A DNA stretch of 64,000 bases from Candidatus Jettenia caeni (lineage in GTDB: Bacteria > Planctomycetota > Brocadiia > Brocadiales > Brocadiaceae), in contig BAFH01000004.1 of assembly GCA_000296795.1 (NCBI GenBank), positions 868,001-932,000 on the forward strand, written 5' to 3'. The translations under genes and the position numbers were made by a program. Of this stretch, positions 53,657 to 63,173 are shown piece by piece. The stretch's first letter is position 1; every line of letters begins with the position of its first letter. The notes under the pieces are model-generated. The model made no database searches and was not told the origin of the DNA. It saw only the letters and a program-made list of their open reading frames with translations.

Positions 53657-54529
53657 TTAAAGAATAACTTTATTTAAGGGATATTCAATAATCCCCTCGG
53701 CTCCTGCTCTTTTTAATTCAGGGGTTATCTTTCTTGCTATCGTTTCATCCAGCACGGTTTCAATTGCATAACCAGCTCCCTCGGATAACGATGAAATCGT
53801 TGGTTTCCTCAGCGCAGGTAATTTTTTTAATACCTGATCTAAAGCACCGTTCGGCACATTCATTTTCAACCCAACCTTTTCACGGGCGATAATAGCTCCT
53901 TCAAAGAGCATTGCAAGGTTTTCTATCTTCGTACGCTTCCATTCATCCTCCCATGCATTATGATTTGCAATAAGGAGTGTTGATGATTCCATAATAGTTT
54001 CCACAATGCGAAGTTTATTTGCCCGTAAACTGTTACCTGTCTCGGTGAGTTCTACAATTGCATCAACTAAATCAGGAGCTTTTGCCTCTGTAGCGCCATG
54101 AGAAAATTCAATATCAGCAACAATTCCCCGTTCAGCAAGATATCGACGTGTTACATTTACCAATTCAGTTGCAATCTTTTTCCCCTGCAGATCATTTACG
54201 GTATGTATTGCTGAAGTTTCAGGAACTGCCAAAACCCATTTAACTTTTGTCAACTGTTGTTTGGCATATATCAGGCTTACAACAACTCTGACATCAGATT
54301 CAGCCTCTTTTACCCAATCTGCGCCAGTTAAGCCTGCATCTATAATGCCTTTTTCAATATACCTTGACATATCCTGCGGTCTTATCAATCTTACAGAAAT
54401 TTCGTCATCATCAATCGTAGGATAATAGGACCGTGAATTCACGATGACCGTATAACCTGCCTTTTTCATCATATCAATAGTTGCTTCTTGAAGGCTGCCC
54501 TTAGGCAGGCCTAAACATAATTTTTTCAT
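53657..54529 (-). CDS. hisG: ATP phosphoribosyltransferase, long form
   Basis: A 290-residue enzyme catalysing the first step of histidine synthesis (ATP + PRPP). The N-terminal LCLGLPKGSLQEATIDMMKKAGY and DAGLTGADWVKE are family signatures, and ATEAKAPDLVDAIVELTETGNSLRANKL holds the PRPP loop (E-L-T-E-T-G). The length and the C-terminal segment (about 215-290, with LKMNVPNGALDQVLKKLPALRKPTIS) show the HisG_L type with its own regulatory domain. It does not need HisZ and is expected to be inhibited by histidine. No other his gene is near. Confidence 0.95.
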   Translation of the reverse strand: MKKLCLGLPKGSLQEATIDMMKKAGYTVIVNSRSYYPTIDDDEISVRLIRPQDMSRYIEKGIIDAGLTGADWVKEAESDVRVVVSLIYAKQQLTKVKWVLAVPETSAIHTVNDLQGKKIATELVNVTRRYLAERGIVADIEFSHGATEAKAPDLVDAIVELTETGNSLRANKLRIVETIMESSTLLIANHNAWEDEWKRTKIENLAMLFEGAIIAREKVGLKMNVPNGALDQVLKKLPALRKPTISSLSEGAGYAIETVLDETIARKITPELKRAGAEGIIEYPLNKVIL

Positions 54530-54534
54530 TCTTC

Positions 54535-54903
54535 CTACTCACCCTTTACCGTTATATCACTTCCCTTAACGGCTTCATCAATAAGTTTTGAAATATGCAT
54601 ACTCTTTTTAATCGATTCATCCAAAAAAAATGATAAAACAGGTGTATATCGCGTTTGCAAATGCGCACCAACTTCAGCCTGGATAAATCCTTTAGCGTGT
54701 TCTAACGCCCTGAGGGTTTTCCTCTGCGTTGGTTCATCACCTAATATAGAAATATATACCTTTGCCCTTTTCAAATCAGGTGTTATTTCCACCTTTGTTA
54801 CGGTAATAAAACTTATCCGGGGATCTTTCAATTTATAGAGGATGGCTTTGCTTACCTCTTGCTTGAGGACCTCAGATAATCTCTCAATTCTTCTTGAAGA
54901 CAT
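54535..54903 (-). CDS. rbfA: Ribosome-binding factor A
   Basis: A 122-residue KH-like factor for 30S maturation. The family core is RIERLSEVLKQEVSKAILYKLKDPRISFITVTKVEITPDLKRAKVYISI. Position (nusA, infB, DUF503, rbfA) matches the common bacterial order. It ends 5 bp before hisG starts. Confidence 0.95.
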   Translation of the reverse strand: MSSRRIERLSEVLKQEVSKAILYKLKDPRISFITVTKVEITPDLKRAKVYISILGDEPTQRKTLRALEHAKGFIQAEVGAHLQTRYTPVLSFFLDESIKKSMHISKLIDEAVKGSDITVKGE

Positions 54904-54987
54904 AGTACGTTCCCTCTTCTTTTTATGAAGAAAAAAATAAATATCATAATAAGGGACTTAAAATTTATATGCTTAATGGTAAGTAAG

Positions 54988-55299
54988 TTAAACAAATTCA
55001 AGTTTATAATCAACAAGCTCTACAGAGTTTGCACATCTGATCAGGTTAATCAAATTTGACAAAACGCTATTCACATATCGATTGTCGTTTCCTACCATTG
55101 CAATTCCTATTTGAGAATATTGACAATGGTCTAAAGATCCTGTTTCTGCAATAGATACATTAAAATTATTTTTAATACGATCTTTCAGGCTTTTAATAAT
55201 ACGGCGCTTATCTTTTAAAGTATTTGCGCTCCTTATTACCAACCGAATATTTACAATACCAATTACCGTATCGTTAGATTTATAAAACTCAAGATTCAT
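54988..55299 (-). CDS. DUF503 family protein (YlxP-like)
   Basis: A 103-residue protein of the DUF503 / YlxP family commonly located between infB and rbfA. Typical sequence: IGIVNIRLVIRSANTLKDKRRIIKSLKDRIKNNFNVSIAETG and then LDHCQYSQIGIAMVGNDNRYVNSVLSNLI. YlxP-type proteins have been linked to ribosome assembly; the detailed role is unclear. Confidence 0.9.
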   Translation of the reverse strand: MNLEFYKSNDTVIGIVNIRLVIRSANTLKDKRRIIKSLKDRIKNNFNVSIAETGSLDHCQYSQIGIAMVGNDNRYVNSVLSNLINLIRCANSVELVDYKLEFV

Positions 55300-55380
55300 A
55301 CCATAGTAAACTGCGATTAAAGTATCAAAAAATATTTCTTTTAGACCATTACAGAATACTATTTAATTTTAATTCAATTA

Positions 55381-57609
55381 CTATCCCGTTAAGGTACGGG
55401 CAATCTTTTGCACTTCGTATGCTTCTACAATATCGCCAACTTTAATATCATCATAATTTGCAATCTTTATTCCGCATTCGTGACCCGCTCTAACTTCTCT
55501 CACATCGTCTTTAACTATCTTTAGAGATTCTAACTTTCCATCATAAATAATAATACTATCACGAATCAAGCGAACAGAAGCGTTTCTGGTAATTTTACCA
55601 GATTTCACATAACAACCAGCAACATTGCCAATCTTTGAGATATTGTAAACAAGTCGTATTTCAATTTGTCCGAGAACAACCTCTTTAGTTTCTGGTTCCA
55701 ACATACCTTCCATTGCAGCCTTTATTTCGTTCGTAGCATCATAGATAATTTTGTAAAGTCTGACCTCAACTCCTTTTTCTTCTGCCAATATACGAGCCTT
55801 ATCCTCAGTTGTCACATAAAAACCAATCACAAATGCATCCGATGCATCCGCAAGAAGCACATCTGATTCCGTAATCCCCCCTACACCACAGTGTAAAATT
55901 TTCACTTTAATTTCGGGGGTTGAGAGGCCTTCTAAAGCCTTTTTCAACACTTCAACGGAACCTTTATAGTCTGCCTTTAGTATCACTTTAATCTCTTTTA
56001 CCTTTCCTTCGGCAATTCTGGAGTAAAGGCTATCCAGGGTAACATGCTGAAATTTCATTAAAGAGGTCTCTCGTTCCTTCTTTTGCCTCTCCTGAGCGAT
56101 TTCCCTTGCCTTCTGTATATCGTTGACTACAAAGAATTTATCTCCAGCTTCGGGAACCTCAGAAAAATCTGAAACAGATACAGGAATCGCCGGGCCAGCT
56201 TCTTTGAGATCAATACCTCTTTCGTTTGTCATAAGACGCGCCCTGCCAAATGTTTTACCACAGAGAATTATATCTCCCTGATGCAGGGTGCCGTCCTGTA
56301 TCAGGATACTGGCAACAACACCCCGTCCCTCACTTAAATGCGCCTCTAATACCACACCGCGTGCAGGATTTTTAGGATTTGCTTTTAATTCAAGAATTTC
56401 GGATTCTAATAGAAGCCTTTCGAGAAGGGTATCTATTCCTTTTTTTGTTATAGCAGAAGTTTCAACAAATTGAGTTTTTCCGCCCCATTCTTCGGGGATT
56501 AAATCCAGTCCTGCAAGCTGCTGTTTGACTCTCATAGGATTGGCACCTGGTTTATCAATTTTGTTCACCGCTACAACAATCGGCACATTAGCAGCCTTGG
56601 CATGGTTTAGCGCCTCCTCTGTTTGAGGCATCACTCCGTCATCAGCTGCCACAACAAGCACCACCACATCAGTAATATTCGCTCCTCTTGCCCGCATTGC
56701 GGTAAAGGCTTCATGACCTGGAGTATCCAGAAATACCACATGCTTTCCGTTCATTTCTACTTTATATGCACCTATATGTTGCGTAATACCACCTATTTCT
56801 CCGGCAGCTACATCTGTTTGCCGGATACTGTCGAGAAGCGATGTCTTCCCGTGATCAACGTGCCCTAAAAAAGTCACAATTGGCGCACGATGCACCATAT
56901 CCTCTACTTTTGTGGACACCTGCTCAGCTATAAAATTATGCTCCTCAACAACCTCCCGTTTTCTAATCTCAATTTCGATTCCATACTCGATGCCTAATAA
57001 GTGAACAATATCTTCTTTTAAGATTTGGTTAATTGTTACACGAATATTATGCTCAAGAAGTAGTTTTGTTATAATTTCGTTTGCGCGTATCCCCAATTTG
57101 GAGGAAAGGTCTTTTACCGTTATTGGTGATTCCATAATAACCTTTGTTTCTTTCTCCTTAATTATCGGTTTTTTTACTTCTGCAACTTCCTCTAAATGCT
57201 CTCTCCTTTTAGGGGATATATTACTCGGCGGGTGCTTCTTTTTCCAATATGATTTTACGGGTGTTACCCTTACAACCTGTTTTTGTGCAGGAGCACTTCC
57301 CCTGTGAACTGTGACAACTTTGTTTGGTTGAACAACTTTAACAACATTACCTGCCTGCGGCACTGTCTTGACTTCTTTTTTTTGTTCAACAATTGGTGGT
57401 GGCACCGTTTCTTTTACTTTAGGTTCTTCTGCAGGAGTTACCTTTGTGCTTGGCTGGAACAGTTGCCGTATCATTTCTGCTTGCTCAGGCACCAGCGTAT
57501 TTGCATGGTGAGTAATATGAGTGAGCCCTCTCTCATGGCACTTATCAATCAACAGGCTACTCTTTACTCCTAGTTCTTTTGCAAGTGAACTGATCCGAAT
57601 TTTTTCCAT
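55381..57609 (-). CDS. infB: Translation initiation factor IF-2
   Basis: A 742-residue GTPase placing fMet-tRNA on the 30S subunit. An N-terminal IF2_N domain ([20 protein letters not shown]) is followed by a basic/Pro-rich linker and a second IF2_N domain near residues 160-210. The G domain starts at G1 GHVDHGKT (249-256), with DTPGHEAF, then NKID and SA motifs, and the two beta-barrel domains and C2 tRNA-binding end follow. Length is moderate. Follows nusA by 46 bp on the minus strand. Confidence 0.97.
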   Translation of the reverse strand: MEKIRISSLAKELGVKSSLLIDKCHERGLTHITHHANTLVPEQAEMIRQLFQPSTKVTPAEEPKVKETVPPPIVEQKKEVKTVPQAGNVVKVVQPNKVVTVHRGSAPAQKQVVRVTPVKSYWKKKHPPSNISPKRREHLEEVAEVKKPIIKEKETKVIMESPITVKDLSSKLGIRANEIITKLLLEHNIRVTINQILKEDIVHLLGIEYGIEIEIRKREVVEEHNFIAEQVSTKVEDMVHRAPIVTFLGHVDHGKTSLLDSIRQTDVAAGEIGGITQHIGAYKVEMNGKHVVFLDTPGHEAFTAMRARGANITDVVVLVVAADDGVMPQTEEALNHAKAANVPIVVAVNKIDKPGANPMRVKQQLAGLDLIPEEWGGKTQFVETSAITKKGIDTLLERLLLESEILELKANPKNPARGVVLEAHLSEGRGVVASILIQDGTLHQGDIILCGKTFGRARLMTNERGIDLKEAGPAIPVSVSDFSEVPEAGDKFFVVNDIQKAREIAQERQKKERETSLMKFQHVTLDSLYSRIAEGKVKEIKVILKADYKGSVEVLKKALEGLSTPEIKVKILHCGVGGITESDVLLADASDAFVIGFYVTTEDKARILAEEKGVEVRLYKIIYDATNEIKAAMEGMLEPETKEVVLGQIEIRLVYNISKIGNVAGCYVKSGKITRNASVRLIRDSIIIYDGKLESLKIVKDDVREVRAGHECGIKIANYDDIKVGDIVEAYEVQKIARTLTG

Positions 57610-57655
57610 CTAAACTCCTAAAATATAACGTAATTTTCTAATATAATATATAGAA

Positions 57656-58729
57656 TTAAGATTCCTCTTTTTTATCACTCGTTTCAATATTGTCGGGAGA
57701 TATTTCATGTTTCGCAGGTAAATCACCTGAGGGCATTTTATTCGCTTCGGCAACTTCTGTAAGTTCTACAGCATGAGATTTTTGCCTCTCTTCAAGTTCT
57801 GATTCTGTTATGATGTCAATATCCCAGGAAGTTAAGCGAGCTGCAAGGCGCACATTTTGCCCTCTTTTCCCAATCGCTAAAGAAAGCTGATCATTTGGTA
57901 CCACAATCGTTGCGACCTTATTTTCTGCAGAAAGAATAATCCCAGAAACTTCTGCAGGCTTCAGTGCATTCGGCAACAGGAGTTCTGGCTCATCACACCA
58001 TCTGATAATATCAATCTTTTCACCATTCAACTCATCAACAATATTCTTGATCCGAGCCCCGCGTACACCAACACATGCACCGACACTATCCACATTTGGA
58101 TCACTCGAAGCTACAGCAATTTTGGTCCTGTGTCCTGGCTCTCTTGCAAGAGATTTAATCTCAATTGTACCTTCTGCAATTTCAGGTACTTCCAGCTCAA
58201 AAAGCCTGCGAACAAAATCAGGATGTGCTCTTGAGAGCAATATCTTTACCCGTGCTCCTACTTTCTTAACATCGAGAACAATTGCTCTGATCCGTTCACC
58301 CGTATTATAATGCTCATCAGCAATTTGTTCTGGTTTATGCAAAATACTTTCTGTTTTGCCAAGATTCACAACCATCGTAGAACCTTCGAATCTTTGCACT
58401 GTGCCACTGACAATAGTACTCTTCCGGCTGATAAAGTCCTCATATATCACATCCCGTTCAGCCTCTCGTATCTTTTGGATAATAACTTGTTTAGCAGTTT
58501 GTGCTGTAATCCTGCCCAACTCAGAAGGGTCGATTTTATGATCGCCCTCCATAGCTATAATCTCTCCAGTATCTCTATCAATTTGGATGGAAATAGTATT
58601 CTGAGATTTAAAATGTTTTCGCGCAGCAGTAGTCAAAGCAGCTTCTATACCCTGGAAGACAACATCTTTGGCAATTTCCTTATCCCTATGTAAACTATCT
58701 ACTAAACGTAGTAAACTTTCCTTATCCAT
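57656..58729 (-). CDS. nusA: Transcription termination/antitermination protein NusA
   Basis: A 357-residue NusA. It consists of the N-terminal RNA-polymerase-binding domain (1-125), an S1 domain (about 135-200, VSGTVQRFEGSTMVVNLGKTESILHKPEQI), and two KH domains with GVRGARIKNIVDELNGEKIDIIRW and VPNDQLSLAIGKRGQNVRLAARLTSWDIDI. It ends in an acidic/Glu-rich tail. The C-terminal AR repeats of E. coli are missing, as in many bacteria. rimP is not immediately upstream. The leader of about 300 bp carries a promoter, a hairpin and a small ORF. Confidence 0.96.
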   Translation of the reverse strand: MDKESLLRLVDSLHRDKEIAKDVVFQGIEAALTTAARKHFKSQNTISIQIDRDTGEIIAMEGDHKIDPSELGRITAQTAKQVIIQKIREAERDVIYEDFISRKSTIVSGTVQRFEGSTMVVNLGKTESILHKPEQIADEHYNTGERIRAIVLDVKKVGARVKILLSRAHPDFVRRLFELEVPEIAEGTIEIKSLAREPGHRTKIAVASSDPNVDSVGACVGVRGARIKNIVDELNGEKIDIIRWCDEPELLLPNALKPAEVSGIILSAENKVATIVVPNDQLSLAIGKRGQNVRLAARLTSWDIDIITESELEERQKSHAVELTEVAEANKMPSGDLPAKHEISPDNIETSDKKEES

Positions 58730-58779
58730 AAATACCTTTATACAATTTAAATAATTATACTATAAGGTAAACAGTTTCT

Positions 58780-58833
58780 TTACTTTAACCAGAAGGAAAA
58801 CAACTCATAGAGTATAGCATTAGAACGACTCAT
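58780..58833 (-). CDS. 17-codon leader ORF upstream of nusA
   Basis: ATG at 58833, 6 bp after taggag, followed by codons for MSRSNAILYELFSFWLK and a stop 51 bp before the nusA start. The good ribosome site makes translation plausible. No gene family can be assigned to so short a peptide; it may couple or report on translation ahead of nusA, or be chance. Confidence 0.35.
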   Translation of the reverse strand: MSRSNAILYELFSFWLK

Positions 58834-58890
58834 TGAAATCTCCTACCCAGTATAGGCAAAGAACTTTAAATCCTTAAAAATTTCCAAACA

Positions 58891-58920
58891 TTAAAACAAA
58901 AAAGTGGGTTACCCCACTCT
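58891..58920 (-). terminator. Terminator-like hairpin in the nusA leader
   Basis: On the minus strand AGAGTGGG (58920-58913), the GNRA-type loop GTAA (58912-58909), then CCCACTTT (58908-58901) continuing into TTTG TTTT. The 8-bp stem with a U-rich tail is a classical intrinsic terminator. It lies about 110 nt after the predicted transcription start and 170 nt before the nusA ATG, so it would attenuate the operon. Confidence 0.65.
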
Positions 58921-59028
58921 TGTAGTCTTACAATCTTCTCTTATCTGGTTTACAACTACTTAAAAATCCTTTAGAAATGAAGCATCTATTTTTTCCCTAA
59001 ATTGAATAACCAATGAATCCTTAAGGGA

Positions 59029-59056
59029 ATTTTAACAAAAAAAACGATATTGTCAA
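59029..59056 (-). promoter_or_regulatory. Promoter of the nusA-infB operon
   Basis: On the minus strand TTGACA (59056-59051), 16 bp with a T8 run, and TAAAAT (59034-59029). Transcription would start near 59020. It is the only close match to consensus in the divergent region between nusA and pabA (58730-59190). Confidence 0.7.
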
Positions 59057-59190
59057 GTTATTTTTAGGGTACAGATCTATTGTAAATAGATGTTACAACT
59101 TGTCTTATTTATTTATTCATGAAAAATATCTTTGATATTCATACCTTATTTTGTTAATATCAAAACGCTTAAGGAAAGAAGAAATATACT

Positions 59191-59754
59191 ATGGTAATTA
59201 TTATCGATAATTATGACTCCTTCACGTATAATCTTGTGCAACAAATAGGTGCATTTGGCGCAAGAATGGAAGTCTTTAGAAATGACAAGGTCAATATTAA
59301 AAAAATTGAAGAAAAAATGCCCAACCATATCATTATATCACCGGGACCTTGCACACCTAAGGAAGCAGGCATCTCGAATGATATTATAAAGCACTTCTCC
59401 GGTAAAATACCTATCCTTGGAGTCTGCCTCGGTCACCAGTGTATTGCTTATACCTATGGCGCAGATGTGATCCGTGCCCGCAGGCTTATGCATGGCAAGA
59501 CATCCATGATCACTCATGATGGCAAAACTATTTATAAAGGACTTCCCAATCCCTTTGTAGCAACACGTTATCATTCTCTTACTGTCAAAAGAGATTCATT
59601 ACCTGATTGTCTTGAAATTACTGCCAGAGCAGATGATGATGAAATTATGGGTATACGCCATAAGGAATATCCGTTGGAGGGAGTTCAGTTTCATCCGGAA
59701 TCTTTTTTAACTGAAGAAGGTCCAAAACTTCTTAAAAATTTTTTAGCGCTTTAA
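59191..59754 (+). CDS. Glutamine amidotransferase, anthranilate/aminodeoxychorismate synthase component II
   Basis: A 187-residue class I glutaminase that supplies ammonia to TrpE or PabB. The catalytic triad is Cys79 in GVCLGHQCI, His167 and Glu169 in GVQFHPESF. The N-terminal IIIDNYDSFTYNL is typical. TrpG and PabA cannot be separated by sequence here, and one protein may serve both enzymes. No trpE or pabB is nearby. It precedes pyrF by 41 bp in the same direction. Confidence 0.94.
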   Translation: MVIIIDNYDSFTYNLVQQIGAFGARMEVFRNDKVNIKKIEEKMPNHIIISPGPCTPKEAGISNDIIKHFSGKIPILGVCLGHQCIAYTYGADVIRARRLMHGKTSMITHDGKTIYKGLPNPFVATRYHSLTVKRDSLPDCLEITARADDDEIMGIRHKEYPLEGVQFHPESFLTEEGPKLLKNFLAL

Positions 59755-59795
59755 TTGCTCAAGGCTATTAAAATCTAGTCCCAGTTTTGTACAAC

Positions 59796-60737
59796 ATGGA
59801 AAATTTTGCCGACCGCCTTATCGCTACTATCCGCGTAAAAAACAGCCCCGTGGTAGTAGGCCTAGATCCTTATTTTACCCTCATTCCTGATTCATGTAAA
59901 CAAAAGCCCTTAACCCTGAATAAAGACAATCTTGCGTATGCAGCATATGGTATCCTGGAATTTAATAGACAAGTCATCGATATTATTGCTCCATTTGTAG
60001 GTATCGTAAAACCCCAAATTGCATTTTATGAACTTTATGGTTACTGGGGAATTTGGGCCTATACGGAAACTGTTAAATATGCTAAACAAAAGGAATTAAT
60101 TGTAATCGGTGATATTAAGAGGGGTGACGTTCCCAGCACGGCTGAGGCTTATGCTAATGCCCATATCGGAGAGGTTCAGATAGATAACGTCATCGAATCC
60201 CCTTTCTCTACAGACGCCATAACTGTTAACCCATTTTTGGGAACCGATAGTCTGCTTCCTTTTATACAAACAGCGAAAAAAAATCACAAGGGCATATTTA
60301 TTCTTGTTAAAACATCGAACCCCCTCTCCGGTGAATTTCAGGATCTCTTATGTGGAAAGAGAAAACTCCATGAGATTATTGCAGAAAAGATACCTGTATG
60401 GGGAAAGGAATTAATCGGTAAGCAGGGATACAGCGCTATTGGAGCAGTTGTAGGAGCTACATTTCCACAAGAATTATCAATTTTACGAAAAATTATGCCT
60501 GCAGCTTACTTTCTCATACCAGGTTATGGCGCTCAGGGTGCAACAGCAAAAGACATGAAATGTTGTTTTAATCCCGATGGCCTCGGAGCGATTATAAATG
60601 CTTCCCGTTCTATTCTTTATGCTTATAACCTCTCGCCATGGAAAGAAAAATACGGCGTGAGTGCATGGAAAGAAGCTACCCGAGAAGCTATTATTAAAAT
60701 GAATAGAGAACTTGAAGAAATCTCAGGTATGACATAA
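59796..60737 (+). CDS. pyrF: Orotidine 5'-phosphate decarboxylase, type 2
   Basis: A 313-residue TIM-barrel enzyme that makes UMP from OMP. The active-site motif is IGDIKRGDVPSTAEAYANAH with the paired Lys/Asp residues; GLDPYFTLIPD starts the barrel and LIPGYGAQGATAKD closes the phosphate site. The long form (about 310 rather than 230 residues) defines type 2. I choose the ATG at 59796 over a TTG 9 bp upstream. Confidence 0.95.
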   Translation: MENFADRLIATIRVKNSPVVVGLDPYFTLIPDSCKQKPLTLNKDNLAYAAYGILEFNRQVIDIIAPFVGIVKPQIAFYELYGYWGIWAYTETVKYAKQKELIVIGDIKRGDVPSTAEAYANAHIGEVQIDNVIESPFSTDAITVNPFLGTDSLLPFIQTAKKNHKGIFILVKTSNPLSGEFQDLLCGKRKLHEIIAEKIPVWGKELIGKQGYSAIGAVVGATFPQELSILRKIMPAAYFLIPGYGAQGATAKDMKCCFNPDGLGAIINASRSILYAYNLSPWKEKYGVSAWKEATREAIIKMNRELEEISGMT

Positions 60738-60788
60738 ATAAAATTATCAGATATACTACATTATATGAATAGATTAAGGAGTAACACG

Positions 60789-61583
60789 GTGAAAATTTTT
60801 TTGCACATACTCGTATTCGGAATGATAGTGTTTTCTCATGAGAAATATCTACAGGCTGGTCTTCTTGAAGATGTTATGGATGGTAAGGCTTTGGTTATTG
60901 ATTTAACGTATCCTTTGAATGAAAAGAATCCTCACTGGCCAATTGGTAATTACACTCCATTTAAATATGAAATTATTGCTACAATCAAAAAAGACAGGGT
61001 TTTTTCGGGCAAATATAGTACACCAGAACATCTTGGAACACATATAGATGCACCAAACCATTTCGAACAAAATCAACCTTCCGTAGACCAAATCCCTTTT
61101 GAGCAGTTAATTGGGTCCGCTGTTGTTATTAACATAACTGAGAAGACAGAGAGAGATGCTGACTATACCCTTTCATTGTCAGATATTTCATTATGGGAAA
61201 AGGAACATGGGATAATACCTAAAGGATCGATTGTATTAGTCAATACAGGATGGAGCAAACGGTGGAATAATTTTAACGATTACAAGAATATTGATAAAAA
61301 TAGCTGTATGCACTTTCCTGGTTATTCAAAAGAAGCGGCTAGTTTCCTGGTAGAGAAGAGGCATATCAAAGGTATTGGCATTGATACCCTTAGCGGGGAT
61401 TGTGGAAATTGTTCCGATTTTCAGGTACATCATATTATAAACGGTGCAGGAAAATTTATCCTTGAAAATATAGCAAATCTTGATAAGTTGCCTCCGAAAG
61501 GAGCAACTCTCATAGTAGCCCCTATTAAGATCGAAGGTGGCTCAGGGGGGCAGTGCCGTATTTGGGCAATTTTGGCAAAGTAA
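60789..61583 (+). CDS. Cyclase / kynurenine-formamidase-like family, exported
   Basis: A 264-residue protein of the cyclase family of metal-dependent hydrolases. GTG at 60789, 7 bp after aaggag, is the best start, giving an N-terminal signal sequence (IFLHILVFGMIVFSHE). The metal motif HLGTHIDAPNHF supplies His, His and Asp ligands, and a later VHHIING holds further His. Family enzymes hydrolyse N-formylkynurenine or related amides and lactones. Substrate here is unknown, and export from the cytoplasm is unlike the tryptophan pathway enzyme. It stands downstream of pyrF but has no obvious link to it. Confidence 0.82.
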   Translation: MKIFLHILVFGMIVFSHEKYLQAGLLEDVMDGKALVIDLTYPLNEKNPHWPIGNYTPFKYEIIATIKKDRVFSGKYSTPEHLGTHIDAPNHFEQNQPSVDQIPFEQLIGSAVVINITEKTERDADYTLSLSDISLWEKEHGIIPKGSIVLVNTGWSKRWNNFNDYKNIDKNSCMHFPGYSKEAASFLVEKRHIKGIGIDTLSGDCGNCSDFQVHHIINGAGKFILENIANLDKLPPKGATLIVAPIKIEGGSGGQCRIWAILAK

Positions 61584-61654
61584 TTATCCTAACATTGGAA
61601 TTCAGCAGTATGTCTTAACACGTCCGAAAAGCGGTCAGTGTAATGCACGGACTT

Positions 61655-61675
61655 GGGTAAGGTATACTCTTACCC
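61655..61675. terminator. 7-bp perfect hairpin next to the fprA-side end
   Basis: GGGTAAG (61655-61661) and CTTACCC (61669-61675) form a perfect stem with a 7-nt loop. It begins one base after the stop (minus strand) of the small reading frame at 61676-61939. No T run follows, so the termination role is uncertain. Confidence 0.4.
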
Positions 61676-61939
61676 CTATACAAGAAGCCGTACGCGCTTG
61701 TTCTTGGCCTTGTATTCCTCAACAAGACCTTTTCTTTTCAATACACCAAGGTTTCGCATAACACGCTTTTCAAACTCTAAACGGGGATTGCCTCTCGTCC
61801 GCACTCCAAGTTCCTTCAAGACATTAAAGATATTGAATACATCAATAACTAAGCCGAAAAATTCATCAAAGGTTACATTTACCCTTGAGACCCAATAAGG
61901 CGGGTTGTTTCCAATAAACCCGATATTTCCCGCTTTAGT
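61676..61939 (-). other. Open frame of 87 codons without a start, overlapping fprA end
   Basis: A minus-strand frame, different from fprA's, begins after a stop at 61942-61940 and runs to TAG at 61678-61676. It reads NNPPYWVSRVNVTFDEFF then GLVIDVFNIFNVLKELG and a basic tail RKGLVEEYKAKNKRVRLLV. The composition is protein-like (hydrophobic helix, charged end). It contains no ATG, GTG or TTG before codon 56, so it is not a normal gene. Options are a C-terminal relic of a longer gene or a product of -1 frameshifting from fprA. Confidence 0.35.
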
Positions 61940-63084
61940 TTATCGAAGATTTCCTGTAGTTGCGTTTCATCCGGAATATACTGAACATTTATGGATTCTA
62001 TCATATCAAAGCCACATCCCTTTAATACTTCTTCCACATGGCGAACCCCTTGTCCTCCCCATCCATAAGAACCGAAGGCTAGCCCAATTCTGTTTTTGGG
62101 AGACAGCCCTTTCAGATAGGTTAAAAAACCTGCAACAGTAGGAAGCATATTACTATTTAACGTAGGAGAACCAACGCAGATAAATTTCGCCGTTAATATA
62201 TCGTTCATTATGTCAGAAATATGGTTATACCGAAGATTGAGTATCTTTGTGGGAATTTTGTATGATTCAAAGGCTTTCTGAATTATAGAAGCGATCTTTT
62301 CCGTGGATTTCCACATGGTATCATAAATAATCAGTGCCTTCATTTCTGCCTGATTAGCAGCCCATTTCCCATACTCTTCCAGGATCATCTTTACATAAGA
62401 ACGCCAAACAACCCCGTGTGCAGGAGCAATCATGTCAATGGCAAGCGGGGCTATTAAATCTATTGCCTTTTTCACCAGCATAGAGTAAGGTAAAACAATA
62501 TTAGCATAATACTTCTTTGCCTCTTCAACAACGATACCAAAAGGATATTCATCATCGAACCTTTCAGAAGAAGCAATATGCTGTCCAAATGCATCATTAG
62601 AGAAAAGGACATTATCCTCTTCCAGATAACTCACCATATTGTCCGGCCAGTGAACCATTGGAGTATGAAAGAACTTGATATTTCTCTTACCAAGGTTAAC
62701 AGACTCATCTGATTTAACCACCTTAAAATTCCAATCCTTTCTCTTATAGTGAGCAATTAGCCCCTTTTGTCCATTTGGGGAGGTTATAATCGTTGCATTT
62801 CTGGCAGTTTCCATAAGAAGCGGCAGGCTCCCGGAATGGTCCATTTCCACGTGATTTGCAATAATATAATGAATTTGTGAAGGGTCTATGAGAGAGGATA
62901 CACGGCTCATCATTTTCTCATAGAGATAAGGTCTGACCGTATCAATCAGGGTAATTTTTTCATCAAGTATCAGATAGGCATTATACGTTGATCCCCGTTG
63001 GGTTAAATAGCCATGAAAATTGCGAAGATCCCAGTCAATTTCTCCAACCCAATAAATTCCTTCTTTCAATTTTACCGGATTCAT
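61879..63084 (-). CDS. FprA-family flavodiiron protein
   Basis: A 401-residue A-type flavoprotein reducing O2 or NO to water or N2O. The N-terminal metallo-beta-lactamase domain holds the di-iron ligands: HVEMDHSG (His78, Glu80, Asp82, His83) and further His and Asp in WPDNMVSYL and NDAFGQHI areas. The C-terminal flavodoxin domain starts near residue 255 (MKALIIYDTMWKSTEKIASII) and binds FMN. GTG/ATG choice: the ATG at 63084 has a ggagg site 5 bp upstream. No rubredoxin domain is attached. In an anaerobe it would serve oxygen or NO defence; the window has no partner reductase. Confidence 0.92.
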   Translation of the reverse strand: MNPVKLKEGIYWVGEIDWDLRNFHGYLTQRGSTYNAYLILDEKITLIDTVRPYLYEKMMSRVSSLIDPSQIHYIIANHVEMDHSGSLPLLMETARNATIITSPNGQKGLIAHYKRKDWNFKVVKSDESVNLGKRNIKFFHTPMVHWPDNMVSYLEEDNVLFSNDAFGQHIASSERFDDEYPFGIVVEEAKKYYANIVLPYSMLVKKAIDLIAPLAIDMIAPAHGVVWRSYVKMILEEYGKWAANQAEMKALIIYDTMWKSTEKIASIIQKAFESYKIPTKILNLRYNHISDIMNDILTAKFICVGSPTLNSNMLPTVAGFLTYLKGLSPKNRIGLAFGSYGWGGQGVRHVEEVLKGCGFDMIESINVQYIPDETQLQEIFDKLKREISGLLETTRLIGSQG

Positions 63085-63173
63085 TCGTTCCTCCACAAAA
63101 ATCAAAGTACCTGAAAAAATATTCATGAATAGTTGAACTTAAATATTTTATAACTTTGTTTATTGCTTCTTTG

